A DNA stretch of 64,000 bases from JADCRZ01 sp965200945 (GTDB taxonomy: Bacteria > Bacteroidota > Bacteroidia > Chitinophagales > Chitinophagaceae): contig OZ241749.1 of NCBI GenBank assembly GCA_965200945.1, forward strand, positions 3,038,001 to 3,102,000, given 5' to 3'. A program made the translations under genes and the position numbers. The notes below the pieces were generated by a model that worked only from the letters and a program-made list of their open reading frames with translations, was not told the origin of the DNA and did not search any database. This document shows, piece by piece, positions 1-8,959 of this stretch; within the stretch, counting starts at the first letter, position 1, and each line of letters starts with the position of its first letter.

Positions 1-159
1 AGGAGCCGTTGGAAACACCCGCATGGCATCGATGGCTTCCTGTATGAATTTGTAATCGCCGCTGCCATCCTTTGCCACGGTGAATTTATACTTGTACTGC
101 GCATCCAGCTGTACAACCGAAGCGCAAATGAACAGGGAGAAAACAATAAAAGTTTTCAT
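1..159 (-). CDS. Pectinesterase (CE8), N-terminal fragment cut by the window edge
   Basis: The minus strand from 159 gives a 53-residue start with a signal peptide (MKTFIVFSLFICASVVQLDAQ) followed by FTVAKDGSGDYKFIQEAIDA. The VAKDGSGDYxxIQEAI signature opens the right-handed beta-helix of carbohydrate esterase family 8 pectin methylesterases, which remove methyl esters from homogalacturonan. The catalytic aspartates would lie beyond the edge, so activity cannot be judged. The start is 10 nt after the stop of the upstream esterase gene, which suggests co-transcription as the last visible gene of the left-hand SusCD locus. The family call is strong because of the motif; the protein is incomplete here only because the window ends. 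Confidence 0.85.
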   Translation of the reverse strand, partial: MKTFIVFSLFICASVVQLDAQYKYKFTVAKDGSGDYKFIQEAIDAMRVFPTAP

Positions 160-169
160 AGGGATGGGA

Positions 170-1153
170 TCATTTCTTTCCAAATACTTTTAGCAGAAAA
201 TCGTTCACATAGCCGACCATCGGCTCAAACCAGGGCTCGAACTGGGGAAAAGAATGCGGCGCTTCCGGAAAGTTTTTTACTTCCGAATACACACCTGCCT
301 GGTCCAGCACTTTGCGGTAATCTTCCCGTCCCGCATGCATCCAGGGCACCGAGCTGTTGATAAAAAGGGTGGGTGGCGTCTTCGCGCTCACGTGCGCCAG
401 CGGGGATGCATCCTGCCACAGTTCCGGCGCCGCTTTCTTCGGGTATCCGAACCAGTAGGTTGCAGCAGACGTAGACACGCTGTCGTTGCCCTCGTGCGAA
501 TCGGGATGCACAAAAGAAAGCGTGCCATCGAGATCAACGATGGCCTGTACCGCGCTCGAGCGGCCGGCATTACAACCCGTTCCTTCAAACTTCGGATCGT
601 TGTTCGTAGTACCCACAAACGCCGCCATCTCGCCGCCGGCAGAAAAGCCCAGCACGGCCACCCTGGCCGTATCAACCCCGTATTCCTTCGCATGCGCCCG
701 CACCCACCGCAGGGCCGCTTTCAGATCATATACGCCCGCCGGATACAGGGCTTCGGTCGATAACCGGTACTCCGGCGTAAAACAAACATACCCCAGCGCC
801 GCCAGCCGCTGCGCCAGCGGATGATGCTGCGTCCGGTTGCCCGAACGCCAGCCGCCGCCATGCACGATCAGGATCGCAGGGTGTTTCGCCCCGGGTTTAG
901 CAGCCGGAAAAAACGCATCCAGCATCAAGTCTCTATCCGCTGGCTTGCAATACGGAATCTCCCTTTTCTCCACCACATCCGGCGAATGAAACTCCGGCAC
1001 CAGCTTGATATCAGGGTTCGATTTCCGGCTGCTGTTGTACGCGCTGGTATTGGAGTAGGAAGTATCGCGCTTCCCGGTTACGCCTGCCGTTGACTGGGCC
1101 TGAGCAAACGCACTGGAAAAGATGAAGAAAAAGAAGAGAAGGTATCTGTTCAT
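170..1153 (-). CDS. Secreted alpha/beta-hydrolase, carbohydrate-esterase-like
   Basis: A protein of about 327 residues. The reading frame is open further upstream, but the start chosen at 1153 (alternative 1159) puts a clean signal peptide MNRYLLFFFFIFSSAFAQAQ at the N terminus; upstream codons run into a palindromic element and look non-coding. It carries the oxyanion-hole motif HGGGW, the nucleophile elbow GFSAGGE and a late PHSF that supplies the probable catalytic histidine. This is the BD-FAE/hormone-sensitive-lipase-like group, in which many Bacteroidota members deacetylate plant polysaccharides. It lies directly before the pectinesterase gene and after SusC/SusD, so a role in removing ester groups from pectin or hemicellulose is a reasonable inference. 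The exact ester is unknown. Confidence 0.85.
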   Translation of the reverse strand: MNRYLLFFFFIFSSAFAQAQSTAGVTGKRDTSYSNTSAYNSSRKSNPDIKLVPEFHSPDVVEKREIPYCKPADRDLMLDAFFPAAKPGAKHPAILIVHGGGWRSGNRTQHHPLAQRLAALGYVCFTPEYRLSTEALYPAGVYDLKAALRWVRAHAKEYGVDTARVAVLGFSAGGEMAAFVGTTNNDPKFEGTGCNAGRSSAVQAIVDLDGTLSFVHPDSHEGNDSVSTSAATYWFGYPKKAAPELWQDASPLAHVSAKTPPTLFINSSVPWMHAGREDYRKVLDQAGVYSEVKNFPEAPHSFPQFEPWFEPMVGYVNDFLLKVFGKK

Positions 1154-1205
1154 GAGCATGGTTGTCGATATTTTTTTTGAACTGCTTCGGTGGCGGGATA
1201 AACTT

Positions 1206-1442
1206 ACGGGGTCGACTAAAAAGTGGAAAGCCACCTGGTGTTGTGTTCCGGCGGAACACCTGATGGGTAGCAATAAACCCCTCCCACACAGTATTCCATC
1301 GGAACGCCTGTTGCCCTTGGGTGCAGCACGGGAGCAACAGACGTTCCGATGGAACATTGTTAAATCTCATGGCATGCTACCTATCAAATGTTCCTCACGG
1401 AACATGAAAACAATCGCGTCCCTGCTTTTTAGTTGACCCCGT
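1206..1442. mobile_element. MITE/REP-like palindromic element of 237 bp
   Basis: Terminal inverted repeats ACGGGGTCGACTAAAAAG (1206-1223) and its complement at 1425-1442 match at 17 of 18 positions. Nested inside are a second pair of arms (1243-1272 with 1375-1405) and a third (1294-1314 with 1334-1354, 20 of 21 matching around a 19-nt loop). Short palindromes of the form GTTCC-spacer-GGAAC occur at 1243-1259, 1343-1355 and 1388-1405. The whole unit could fold into a long branched hairpin. It encodes no protein and separates the SusD gene from the esterase gene, so it may also affect read-through. A non-autonomous transposon or a RAYT-mobilised REP cluster is the likeliest nature; this is inferred from structure only. 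Confidence 0.7.
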
Positions 1443-1513
1443 GGGTTCAAGTTGCCCCTCAAACAACTTTGGGTGTCGTCGGGCAACTATCCGCAAACTT
1501 ATCATTTCCTCCC

Positions 1514-3139
1514 CTAATAGCCCGGGTTCTGCTTCAGTTTGGTGTTCTTGTTCAGCTCCTGCAGGGGGATGGGGAAGATGGTTTTGGTGGCGCCGTTAGG
1601 CGAATGCGACAGCCACGACTTGCTGGTGAACACGCCAAACCGGATCATGTCCTGCCGGCGGTGCGCTTCGGCCGCAAACTCCCATCCCAGTTCATCCAGG
1701 AAACGGCCGTATGGAATGTCGGTGACCGTTTCTGTAGTAGTGGTGAAATGATTCTTCAAACCATACTTGTAGGCCGTCGGACCGTTCAGTTGCGCGCCGG
1801 TAACGGTGGCCGCCGCAGGGTTTGATGTGAAACTGCGGGTACGCACCTGCGTTACGAGGCGGGCAGCTCCGGCTGCATCGCCTGTGCGCAGTAGACATTC
1901 AGCTTTCATCATCAGGATGTCGGCATAACGCAGAAATGGAAAATCGTTGTTCATGCTCGTAGGCGACGAGCCCTGCGCGATCTCGAACTTGTTGATCCGG
2001 AAACTGTGGATCTCCTGCGTGGAGTCGATGCCGGGGCACTCGTTCACATACACCAGCGGCTGCCCGATCAGCGTGCCATACGCGCATTTCAGCGGGTCGC
2101 CGCTCGAGGAGTACTGCTGTCCCATCATCCATCCGTCGGTATAGCGCTTGTCGGTTTTATCGTACGTATCGATGAACTGCGGAATGGCGTTCAGTCCGCC
2201 GTAGCCGCCCGACTTGGTGTTGTAGGTAAACTGGTTCTGGGGCGACATCGTCCAGGCCGCTTCAAAGAAACCGCCGGCATAAGTCTCATCCAGTGGAATA
2301 GCCCAGATGATCTCTTTCGAGCCCTGGTTCTGCGCCTTGAACACATCTTTCTGCACCGGCTCCAGGATAAACTTACCGGAACTGATCACCGCATCGCAGG
2401 CCTCCTGGCATTTGGCCCACTGCTGGGTACCGCTGTACACCACGGCATTCAGATACACTTTTGCCAGCAGGGCTTCCGCCGCCCATTTGTTGTTGAACCT
2501 GCCGTACGTCGTTACATCGCTTTTGTCGCCCAGCGCCGGAAGGGAAGCCGTGATCTCCGACACCACGAAATTGTACACATCCAGCCGCGTGGTCTGGTCG
2601 GGCAGGAAACCGGCCGGCACATCGAAACGCTGCACAAGGGGTACATTGCCGAAATTGTCGCAGAGCACATAGTAAAAAGAAGCACGCAGCACCCGCAGCT
2701 CGGCCAGCAGACTTGCCTTGGTAGCCGTATCTGTAGGTATGGCGCCCGACTGTACCTGGTAGATCAGCCGGTTGCAGTTGGTGATGCCGGCATAGGTCGT
2801 CGTCCACAGATCCTGGCAGTGCGCCTGCTCGGAGGTCCATTTGTGCTCATGCATGCGGCGGTGCAGTCCGCCGTCCACAAAACCATAGGGCTTGGCCGGC
2901 ACCGCCAGCTCGTCGGCCGCGATCTCCTGCGTGATGTAGTAACCCGTCGCGTTCGACATCAGCAGCGGGCGCCAGCTGGTATAAGCCGGGCCTACCAGCG
3001 AGCCGATGTCGTCGGCCGTAGGCTGATACGCCGACGCCACGATATCGGTATAGCTTTTATCTTTCAGCTTGGTACAGGCCGCCAGCAAAACCAGGCAGCA
3101 CAGGGCGGAGAACGGTATATATCGATGGAAACTTTTCAT
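1514..3139 (-). CDS. SusD/RagB-family glycan-binding lipoprotein
   Basis: About 541 residues. The start at 3139 gives the lipoprotein signal MKSFHRYIPFSALCCLVLLAACTK with acylation at Cys in LLAAC; upstream in-frame codons lie in the SusC-SusD junction and are not needed. The C terminus shows the typical SusD tail, with AEAHRRQDMIRFGVF followed by an FPIP motif and ending KLKQNPGY. SusD proteins are surface lipoproteins that cap the SusC barrel and bind the oligosaccharide. The gene starts 13 nt after the SusC stop, so the two are surely one operon. Its C-terminal 50 residues closely resemble the orphan SusD fragment at 50818-50973. Confidence 0.95.
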   Translation of the reverse strand: MKSFHRYIPFSALCCLVLLAACTKLKDKSYTDIVASAYQPTADDIGSLVGPAYTSWRPLLMSNATGYYITQEIAADELAVPAKPYGFVDGGLHRRMHEHKWTSEQAHCQDLWTTTYAGITNCNRLIYQVQSGAIPTDTATKASLLAELRVLRASFYYVLCDNFGNVPLVQRFDVPAGFLPDQTTRLDVYNFVVSEITASLPALGDKSDVTTYGRFNNKWAAEALLAKVYLNAVVYSGTQQWAKCQEACDAVISSGKFILEPVQKDVFKAQNQGSKEIIWAIPLDETYAGGFFEAAWTMSPQNQFTYNTKSGGYGGLNAIPQFIDTYDKTDKRYTDGWMMGQQYSSSGDPLKCAYGTLIGQPLVYVNECPGIDSTQEIHSFRINKFEIAQGSSPTSMNNDFPFLRYADILMMKAECLLRTGDAAGAARLVTQVRTRSFTSNPAAATVTGAQLNGPTAYKYGLKNHFTTTTETVTDIPYGRFLDELGWEFAAEAHRRQDMIRFGVFTSKSWLSHSPNGATKTIFPIPLQELNKNTKLKQNPGY

Positions 3140-3152
3140 ATTGCAAGGTTGA

Positions 3153-6100
3153 TTATTTGATGGATACGTTAAAGCCCAGGGTGAATACACGGGTGGTCGG
3201 ATATTTATCGCGGTCGTCGTTGCCGGGCGTGAGGCCGAGTGCATTTACTTCGGGGTCCATGCCCTTGTAACCGGTGATGGTAAAGGTGTTGATAGAAGAA
3301 ACATACACGCGCGCGCCGGAGAAATGCTGGCTGCGGATGGGCAGGTTATAGCCGATGGTCACGTTGTCGATCTTCCAGTAGTCGCCGTTCTCCACGTAGT
3401 AGCTGTTGTATTCCGGCAGGATGTTCTTGTTCAGCACCGCCTTGCCGAAGATCTTGCTGTAGGCCGACTCCAGCTGGTTGTACAGCGTAAAGCCCGGCAC
3501 TTCGGAATACATACGCTGGAAGTTCAGGATCTGGAAACCAAAGGCCCCGCGCATCGTCACGCTCAGGTCGAAGCGGCCATGGCGGAACGTGTTGTTCCAG
3601 CCGGCGTAGTATTTGGGCAGCCCGTTGCCCAGGATTTTTTTGTCGGCTTCCACTTTGGTGGCCGATGCCTTGCCGCTGGCATCTTCATACACCCAGGTGC
3701 CGTCGGTGTTGATATCGAGCACTTTGTAGCCATAGAAATTTCCGATGGGTTTGCCCACTTCCACACGGTGCGTATAGGTTTGTACGGGAGATCCGGTGAA
3801 CCCCACGTTGATGAAATTATTGGTGGTCTGGTACAGGTCGTTCGAAAGCGATACCAGCTTGTTCCGGTTGGTCGAAAAATACACGCTGGAGGTCCAGACC
3901 AGTTTGCGCGACTGGAGCGGACTCACATTCACCATCACTTCCCAGCCCTTGTTCTCCATGATGCCCACATTGGCGATGGTGGAGCCGTACAGGTTGGGCG
4001 GCGACGGCACCGGGTAATTGTACAGCAACCCGTTGGTGCGGCGGTTGTAATAATCCACCGAACCGCTGATCCTTCCTTTTAATACCGAAAAATCAAGTCC
4101 CACATTCGCTTCTTTCTTTACTTCCCATTTCAGGTTGGGGTTCGGGTTGCTGATGGGGATGAGGCCGGGCACCCACTGGCCGTTGATCAGATAAGCGATC
4201 ACCGAACCGGTGGCAGGATCGGTATAGCCCAGGCGGCTCACGCCGAGGAACAGCTGATCCGGCGCGGTACCGGTAACGCCGTATCCGGCGCGCAGTTTCA
4301 GGTCGTCGAAAAAGGTAACGCCCTGCATGAAACTTTCCTTGTTGATCTTCCATCCGGCAGACACAGCCGGAAAAGCGCCCCAGGGATCTTTCGTGCCCAC
4401 GAACTTGGAAGACGCCTCATAGCGCAGGTTGGCCGTGAGCAGGTATTTCTGCTGGTAGTTGTAGGTGATCCTGCCAAAGAAACCGATCAGGTTGTACGCA
4501 TACTTGCTGCTCGACTGCGCTGCAATACCACTGCCCAGCGCGCGGCCGATGCCGATGTTGTCGATATAGGAATAGTTGCCGGCCGGAAAATTCGAATTGG
4601 CCAGGGCCGTGCTCTGCGTGATATTGTCCTGGTAGCTGTAGCCACCGAGCACCGAGAAATGATGGTCGCCGAGATTTTTGGTATACTGGGCGGTGAGTTC
4701 CAGCAGCTGGTCGATGCTTTGGTTGTCGCTTTTGGAGGCATAGCCCTGCAGTCCGTCGCGGATGGTAGAGATGTTCTGCTTTGTTTCCGCATACCCATAC
4801 ACGGTATTGGCCTTGTTGCGCGACACCAGCGCCTTCAGCTGCAATCCATCCAACGGCAGCCAGGTCACGCTGCCGCTGAGGCGGGTCGACTGCAACTCGT
4901 TCTGTCCGTACGATTCATCGATGAGGGCCAGCGGGTTTTCATAGGCGGCGATGGCGGTCTGTTCCTGCCAGGTGCCATCCGGATTTCTGACCGGGGCGGT
5001 CGGGTTGCGGCCCAGCGCCTGCCTGAAGATGGTGTTGTTAAAGCTCGCGCTGCGCCCCAGGCTGTTGTAGGTAATATCGTTGTTGAGGATATTGAAATTG
5101 ATCTTCAGCTTGTTGTCGAACATGTTATGGTTCACGTCGACGCGGCCGTTGATGACGCGGTTGTTCGAGCGGAGAAAGATGCCTTCGTAATTGCGGTAGG
5201 TCAGCGTGGCAAGGTAGTTGGTCTGCTCGTTGCCGCCCATCAGCGAAAGGCTGTGCCCGTGGCTCACCGGCAGAGACCGGCTCACTTCTTTGATCCATTC
5301 GGTATTGCTGCCCAGGGCTTGTGTGGGCAGCCGCTGTTTGTATTCCGCCGCGCTCAGCATTTTGGGAAGCCGTACAAACGACTGCGTGCTGGCATAGCCG
5401 CTGTACGTAATGGTAGGCTCCATATTGCCCTTGGGCCTTTTCGTGGTTATGAGGATCACGCCGTTGGTACCGCGCGTGCCGTAGATGGCGGCGGCCGATC
5501 CGTCTTTCAGCACATCGATGCTTTCGATGTCCTGCGGGGCCACGGTGTTCAGATCTCCGGGGATACCATCAATGAGAATGAGCGGCTGCGTGCTGGTGGC
5601 CAGCGTGGCCGTTCCCCGCAGCACGATCTGGCTGCTGGAAGTAGGGTCGCCGCTGGGCAGGTTGATGGTCAGTCCGGCCACTTTGCCCTGCAGCAGCTGG
5701 CCCGCATCCCGCACCGCGCCTTTTACGAAATTCTCCGATTTCACGCTGGCGACGGCGCTGGTTACTTCCGCCCTTTTCTGGCTGCCATATCCTACTACAA
5801 CCACTTCGCCCAGACTGGCATTCACCTGTTGCAGCACAACGGTCATGGTGCTCTGGTTATCCACGGCCACCTGCCGGGCGGCGTAGCCTACGGATGAAAA
5901 AACGAGTTCCGACTGGCTGCCGGCCACGCTGATGGAGAAGTTGCCATCGCCGTTGGTAATGGTGTTGTTGGAAGTCCCTTTTTCAGCGACCGTTACATTG
6001 GATATGCCCTGTCCGGCGCTGTCGGTGACCAGTCCCGACACCTTCATGCGGGCCGCGGTGCTGCCGGCAGCCTCATTGTTTTTACGAACCGGCGTCTGCG

Positions 6101-6413
6101 TGCTTCCCGCATCGTTGATCTTGTCTTTGCTGACGATGGTGTAGTAATTCGGTTTTACGTACAGAAACACCAGGTCGTTGGGATAAAGGATCCCTTTCAG
6201 AACGTCTTCCAGTGATCTTTTCGAGACATCGCTGAAATTGTAGGTGGTGGTCTTTCCATCCAGCAGCTGGCGGTCGTATACGAACTGGGTGTTGAAGGTG
6301 CTGGTGGTCTTTTTGAGGGCGTCGCGCAGCGGGATGGGCTGGTTCTGCGCGGGGAGCCGGTTGCTGAAAAGCAGTAGCAAGGCAAATAACCTTTTCAAAT
6401 GGCGGGCAGTCAT
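3153..6413 (-). CDS. SusC-type TonB-dependent transporter with STN signalling domain
   Basis: 1086 residues. A signal peptide (1-23) is followed by an STN domain (about 27-98, including TQFVYDRQLLDG), a carboxypeptidase-regulatory-like beta-sandwich (about 123-200), the EVVVVGYGSQKR segment at 203-213, a TonB plug and a long outer-membrane barrel. The STN domain is the part that relays substrate occupancy to a FecR anti-sigma factor, and such a gene lies directly upstream (33-nt gap). It partners the SusD protein encoded 13 nt downstream to import oligosaccharides across the outer membrane in a TonB-driven step. The substrate cannot be read from the sequence; the downstream pectinesterase suggests pectin. 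Confidence 0.95.
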   Translation of the reverse strand: MTARHLKRLFALLLLFSNRLPAQNQPIPLRDALKKTTSTFNTQFVYDRQLLDGKTTTYNFSDVSKRSLEDVLKGILYPNDLVFLYVKPNYYTIVSKDKINDAGSTQTPVRKNNEAAGSTAARMKVSGLVTDSAGQGISNVTVAEKGTSNNTITNGDGNFSISVAGSQSELVFSSVGYAARQVAVDNQSTMTVVLQQVNASLGEVVVVGYGSQKRAEVTSAVASVKSENFVKGAVRDAGQLLQGKVAGLTINLPSGDPTSSSQIVLRGTATLATSTQPLILIDGIPGDLNTVAPQDIESIDVLKDGSAAAIYGTRGTNGVILITTKRPKGNMEPTITYSGYASTQSFVRLPKMLSAAEYKQRLPTQALGSNTEWIKEVSRSLPVSHGHSLSLMGGNEQTNYLATLTYRNYEGIFLRSNNRVINGRVDVNHNMFDNKLKINFNILNNDITYNSLGRSASFNNTIFRQALGRNPTAPVRNPDGTWQEQTAIAAYENPLALIDESYGQNELQSTRLSGSVTWLPLDGLQLKALVSRNKANTVYGYAETKQNISTIRDGLQGYASKSDNQSIDQLLELTAQYTKNLGDHHFSVLGGYSYQDNITQSTALANSNFPAGNYSYIDNIGIGRALGSGIAAQSSSKYAYNLIGFFGRITYNYQQKYLLTANLRYEASSKFVGTKDPWGAFPAVSAGWKINKESFMQGVTFFDDLKLRAGYGVTGTAPDQLFLGVSRLGYTDPATGSVIAYLINGQWVPGLIPISNPNPNLKWEVKKEANVGLDFSVLKGRISGSVDYYNRRTNGLLYNYPVPSPPNLYGSTIANVGIMENKGWEVMVNVSPLQSRKLVWTSSVYFSTNRNKLVSLSNDLYQTTNNFINVGFTGSPVQTYTHRVEVGKPIGNFYGYKVLDINTDGTWVYEDASGKASATKVEADKKILGNGLPKYYAGWNNTFRHGRFDLSVTMRGAFGFQILNFQRMYSEVPGFTLYNQLESAYSKIFGKAVLNKNILPEYNSYYVENGDYWKIDNVTIGYNLPIRSQHFSGARVYVSSINTFTITGYKGMDPEVNALGLTPGNDDRDKYPTTRVFTLGFNVSIK

Positions 6414-6446
6414 GTTATAGATTTTATAAATGGAAAATTGAGTCAG

Positions 6447-7502
6447 CTATTTCGGTTGTACGATCAGGGTACTGTCATGTTTGATGATGTTGGCATGGAG
6501 AACGGTGGTTAAAATAAAGAGGGCATCGTCGAGGTTGTTGAGCAGGATGGGGCCGTCTATGATGCGGCTGCCCATCTTCGGGTCCTGCAGCAGGATCTTT
6601 TGACCATAGGTATCTTCCAGGTAAGCGGCGATCTCGGTGACGGTCGGGTTGGTGAGGATGAGCTTTTTCTCTTTCCAGGCGCTGTAGTCCCGTGCCGCCG
6701 TGGTGCTGCGCAGCAGGCGGTCTTCGGCAGACTGATACGTCACCACATCGCCCGGCTGCAGGATGAGGTCGGGAGACACCCTCGGGCGCACAGTAACTTT
6801 TACCCGGCCCGACTGAAGCACCACTTCTGTTTTGCCTCTTCTCTGCCGGATGTCGAACTGGGTTCCCAGCACTTCCACATCCAGTCCGCCGGCATGCACC
6901 AGAAAGCGTTCATGTTCACTGATATGGGCAGGGTCCCGGTTCAGGTGGCGCACATTGAAAAAAGCTTCTCCTTCCAGCCATACTTCCCGTACCTGTCCGC
7001 TCTGCCACTGCCCGCTGAAACGCAGGCTGGAATGGGCGTTGAGCACAATGGATGAACTGTCGGGCAGCAGCACGGTGCGCAGCTGGCCGTACGCGGTCTG
7101 CACTGTTTTCGGCTTTCGCTGGTCATATTGAAAAAAGATGAGCAGGGTCAGCAGCACCACGCCGGCCAGCACGGCCGCGATCCGGAAAGCCACGCCATAC
7201 CACTGCCGGAGGGTTCTGACAGGAGCGGGCGTTTCCTCCAGCGCATCGATCCGCGCCAGGTGGAGGGCGAGCGACTGCTGTATGGTAGTTTCGTCGGGAA
7301 CATATTGTGTGAAAGAAAGGTTTTGAAGGAAGGTTTTTGCCTGTTGAATGACAGCTGCTTGTTGGGGATAGCGCTGAAGGAATTCTTCCCAGAAGCGGTC
7401 TTTTTCCGCATCGGGATGAATGATCCAGTCCTGGAAAAACGGGTCGGCAATGAGGCCGGCTTCCGTAAATCCTTCATAATGGCGATGGCTGTATGGCTGC
7501 AT
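6447..7502 (-). CDS. FecR-family anti-sigma factor
   Basis: About 351 residues from the start MQPYSHRHYEGF at 7502; an earlier ATG at 7532 is possible but adds an unlikely leader. An N-terminal cytoplasmic portion is followed by one membrane segment (AAVLAGVVLLTLLIFFQ, about residues 120-137) and a periplasmic FecR domain containing TVLLPDSSSIVLNAHSSLRF and VLGTQFDI. FecR proteins hold an ECF sigma factor inactive until the STN domain of the partner SusC signals substrate. The sigma gene ends 78 nt upstream and SusC begins 33 nt downstream, so this is a complete surface-signalling set. The residues following the signature are typical and nothing is missing. Confidence 0.93.
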   Translation of the reverse strand: MQPYSHRHYEGFTEAGLIADPFFQDWIIHPDAEKDRFWEEFLQRYPQQAAVIQQAKTFLQNLSFTQYVPDETTIQQSLALHLARIDALEETPAPVRTLRQWYGVAFRIAAVLAGVVLLTLLIFFQYDQRKPKTVQTAYGQLRTVLLPDSSSIVLNAHSSLRFSGQWQSGQVREVWLEGEAFFNVRHLNRDPAHISEHERFLVHAGGLDVEVLGTQFDIRQRRGKTEVVLQSGRVKVTVRPRVSPDLILQPGDVVTYQSAEDRLLRSTTAARDYSAWKEKKLILTNPTVTEIAAYLEDTYGQKILLQDPKMGSRIIDGPILLNNLDDALFILTTVLHANIIKHDSTLIVQPK

Positions 7503-7580
7503 ATCAGGGATAGAGTGACGGCAAAGCAGCATTTTACCCCACGCAGTAAAAACTTTTCTAAAAATATTTTCCGTACCCTT

Positions 7581-8147
7581 TTAAAAACTGCGATCACTCA
7601 GCAAAAAGAGAAGCAGCGAGGCGGGCAGGATCATATGTTCTTTCAGGCTCTGCAGGCTGCGGGCCATGATCTTGTAGGTGGCTTTTACGCTGATGTTGAG
7701 TACGGCGGAGACTTCCTCGTAGGAAAGCCCTTCGTAAAAACGCAGGAAGATGGCCTCCCGCTGGCGGCTGGTCAGCTGGTCCAGCGCGGCCTGCAGCGCC
7801 CGGTGCAGCTGTTCATCCGTTTCCCGGCGTATGATAACGGTATCGATGGAAAACTCCGGTTCTTCGCGGTCCCCTTCCGGAAGGATCTGCCTTGCCTGCC
7901 GGATCTTTTTAAAGAGGATGTAGCGGAAGGAAGAGAACAGGTACTGGTTGGGCGCCGCCACGCTGCGCATCTTCTGCCGGCGCGTCCACACATCCAGAAA
8001 CAGTTCCTGGATGCTGTCTTCGATCAGCTCCGGATCAGGCGTGAACCGCCGGCCGTAATTGTGGAATTTTTTGAAATATTCCACATACAGGCTTTCATAC
8101 GACCGCCGGTCGCCATCCATGATATGTTGCCAGTAGATCAGGTCCAT
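7581..8147 (-). CDS. ECF RNA polymerase sigma factor
   Basis: 188 residues. Region 2 is visible in YVEYFKKFHNYGRRFTPDPE and IEDSIQELFLDVWTRR, and region 4 in TSRQREAIFLRFYEGLSYEE followed by a helix-turn-helix. There is no extra C-terminal sensory domain; a short hydrophobic tail (LPASLLLFLLS) closes the protein, as is common in Bacteroidota ECF factors linked to SusC/FecR. It heads the left-hand operon (sigma, FecR, SusC, SusD) and starts 180 bp from a second, divergent ECF gene. It probably directs transcription of its own locus after release by the FecR protein. Confidence 0.93.
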   Translation of the reverse strand: MDLIYWQHIMDGDRRSYESLYVEYFKKFHNYGRRFTPDPELIEDSIQELFLDVWTRRQKMRSVAAPNQYLFSSFRYILFKKIRQARQILPEGDREEPEFSIDTVIIRRETDEQLHRALQAALDQLTSRQREAIFLRFYEGLSYEEVSAVLNISVKATYKIMARSLQSLKEHMILPASLLLFLLSDRSF

Positions 8148-8327
8148 TCTGTCAGCGCATGCGATTGATGTACGTGTGAGAAGCTTTATCGATCCGATCC
8201 TGCAAACTTATCCACAATCGGCCTCTTTGCTTCAATCAGTTCCTGGTGAAGATATTTCTCACGGCCATTGAATTTATTTTATGGATACCTTTAAAAATAT
8301 TTCTTCACCCTGTTCAATCTTTCTGCT
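8148..8327. promoter_or_regulatory. Shared divergent promoter region between two ECF sigma genes
   Basis: The 180-bp spacer between head-to-head sigma genes must carry promoters for both operons. It is more A+T-rich than its flanks, especially at 8271-8310. A clean Bacteroidota promoter (TTTG, about 19 bp, TAnnTTTG) could not be fixed: TACCTTTA near 8286 with TTG near 8268 is only a partial match at a short spacing. The regulatory role is inferred from gene layout. Confidence 0.5.
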
Positions 8328-8924
8328 GTGACCTATACTCCGCTTCATGCTGAAAACACCCTGCTCACGCAGGTAGCAGCAGGAGACGAGCAGGCGTTCA
8401 AGACCTTGTTTTCCACTTACTATCAGCAGCTGTTCAACTATATCAGCGGGTTTGTAAAATCGAAACAGGTGGCGGAAGAACTGGTGATGGATGCCTTTCT
8501 CAAGATATGGCAGGGAAGGGACCTGCTGCCGGAGATCCGGAACTTCGATGCCTTCCTGTTCCGGGTGGCGCGCAACAAATCGATCGATTTCCTTCGCAGC
8601 GCCGCCCGCGACCCCCAGTTTGAAGACCTGTTATGGGATGCCATGCAGCTGACAACCGACGACGAAGATTCAGCTGCGCTGATGCAGGAATTGGAAGTGC
8701 GCCTGCGGGAAGCGATCGGAATGATGCCGCCGCAACGCAAAAAAGTGTACCAGCTCAGCCGCGAGCAGGAGATGACACACGAACAGATCGCCGCCCAGCT
8801 CAACCTTTCCCGGCACACCATCAACAACCACATCGTGGAAGCCCAGCGCTTTATCCGCACCTATCTTTCCAAGAACTGCGACATTGCTTTTCTGCTCCTC
8901 GTACTGCCCCTCCTCTTCACATAA
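8328..8924 (+). CDS. ECF RNA polymerase sigma factor (divergent copy)
   Basis: 198 residues. A GTG at 8328 is the best start: an ATG at 8281 is out of frame and closes at once. Region 2 reads AFKTLFSTYYQQLFNYISGF and ELVMDAFLKIWQGRD; region 4 reads MMPPQRKKVYQLSREQEMTH then the helix-turn-helix IAAQLNLSRHTINNHI. As in the left-hand copy, the protein ends in a hydrophobic tail (IAFLLLVLPLLF). It is only distantly similar to the sigma factor on the other strand, so the two loci probably respond to different signals. It is followed 35 nt later by FecR and then SusC and SusD on the same strand. Confidence 0.93.
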   Translation: MTYTPLHAENTLLTQVAAGDEQAFKTLFSTYYQQLFNYISGFVKSKQVAEELVMDAFLKIWQGRDLLPEIRNFDAFLFRVARNKSIDFLRSAARDPQFEDLLWDAMQLTTDDEDSAALMQELEVRLREAIGMMPPQRKKVYQLSREQEMTHEQIAAQLNLSRHTINNHIVEAQRFIRTYLSKNCDIAFLLLVLPLLFT

Positions 8925-8959
8925 AAAATATTTTCCGGCCAACTAGTTATGCGGACCGG

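Noticed and set aside
1011..1370. Reading frames through the palindromic element, including an N-terminal extension of the esterase
   Set aside because: They translate inverted repeats, have no homology and would mask the clear signal peptide starting at 1153.
8281..8331. ATG at 8281 as start of the second sigma factor
   Set aside because: It is in a different frame and reaches a stop after 16 codons.
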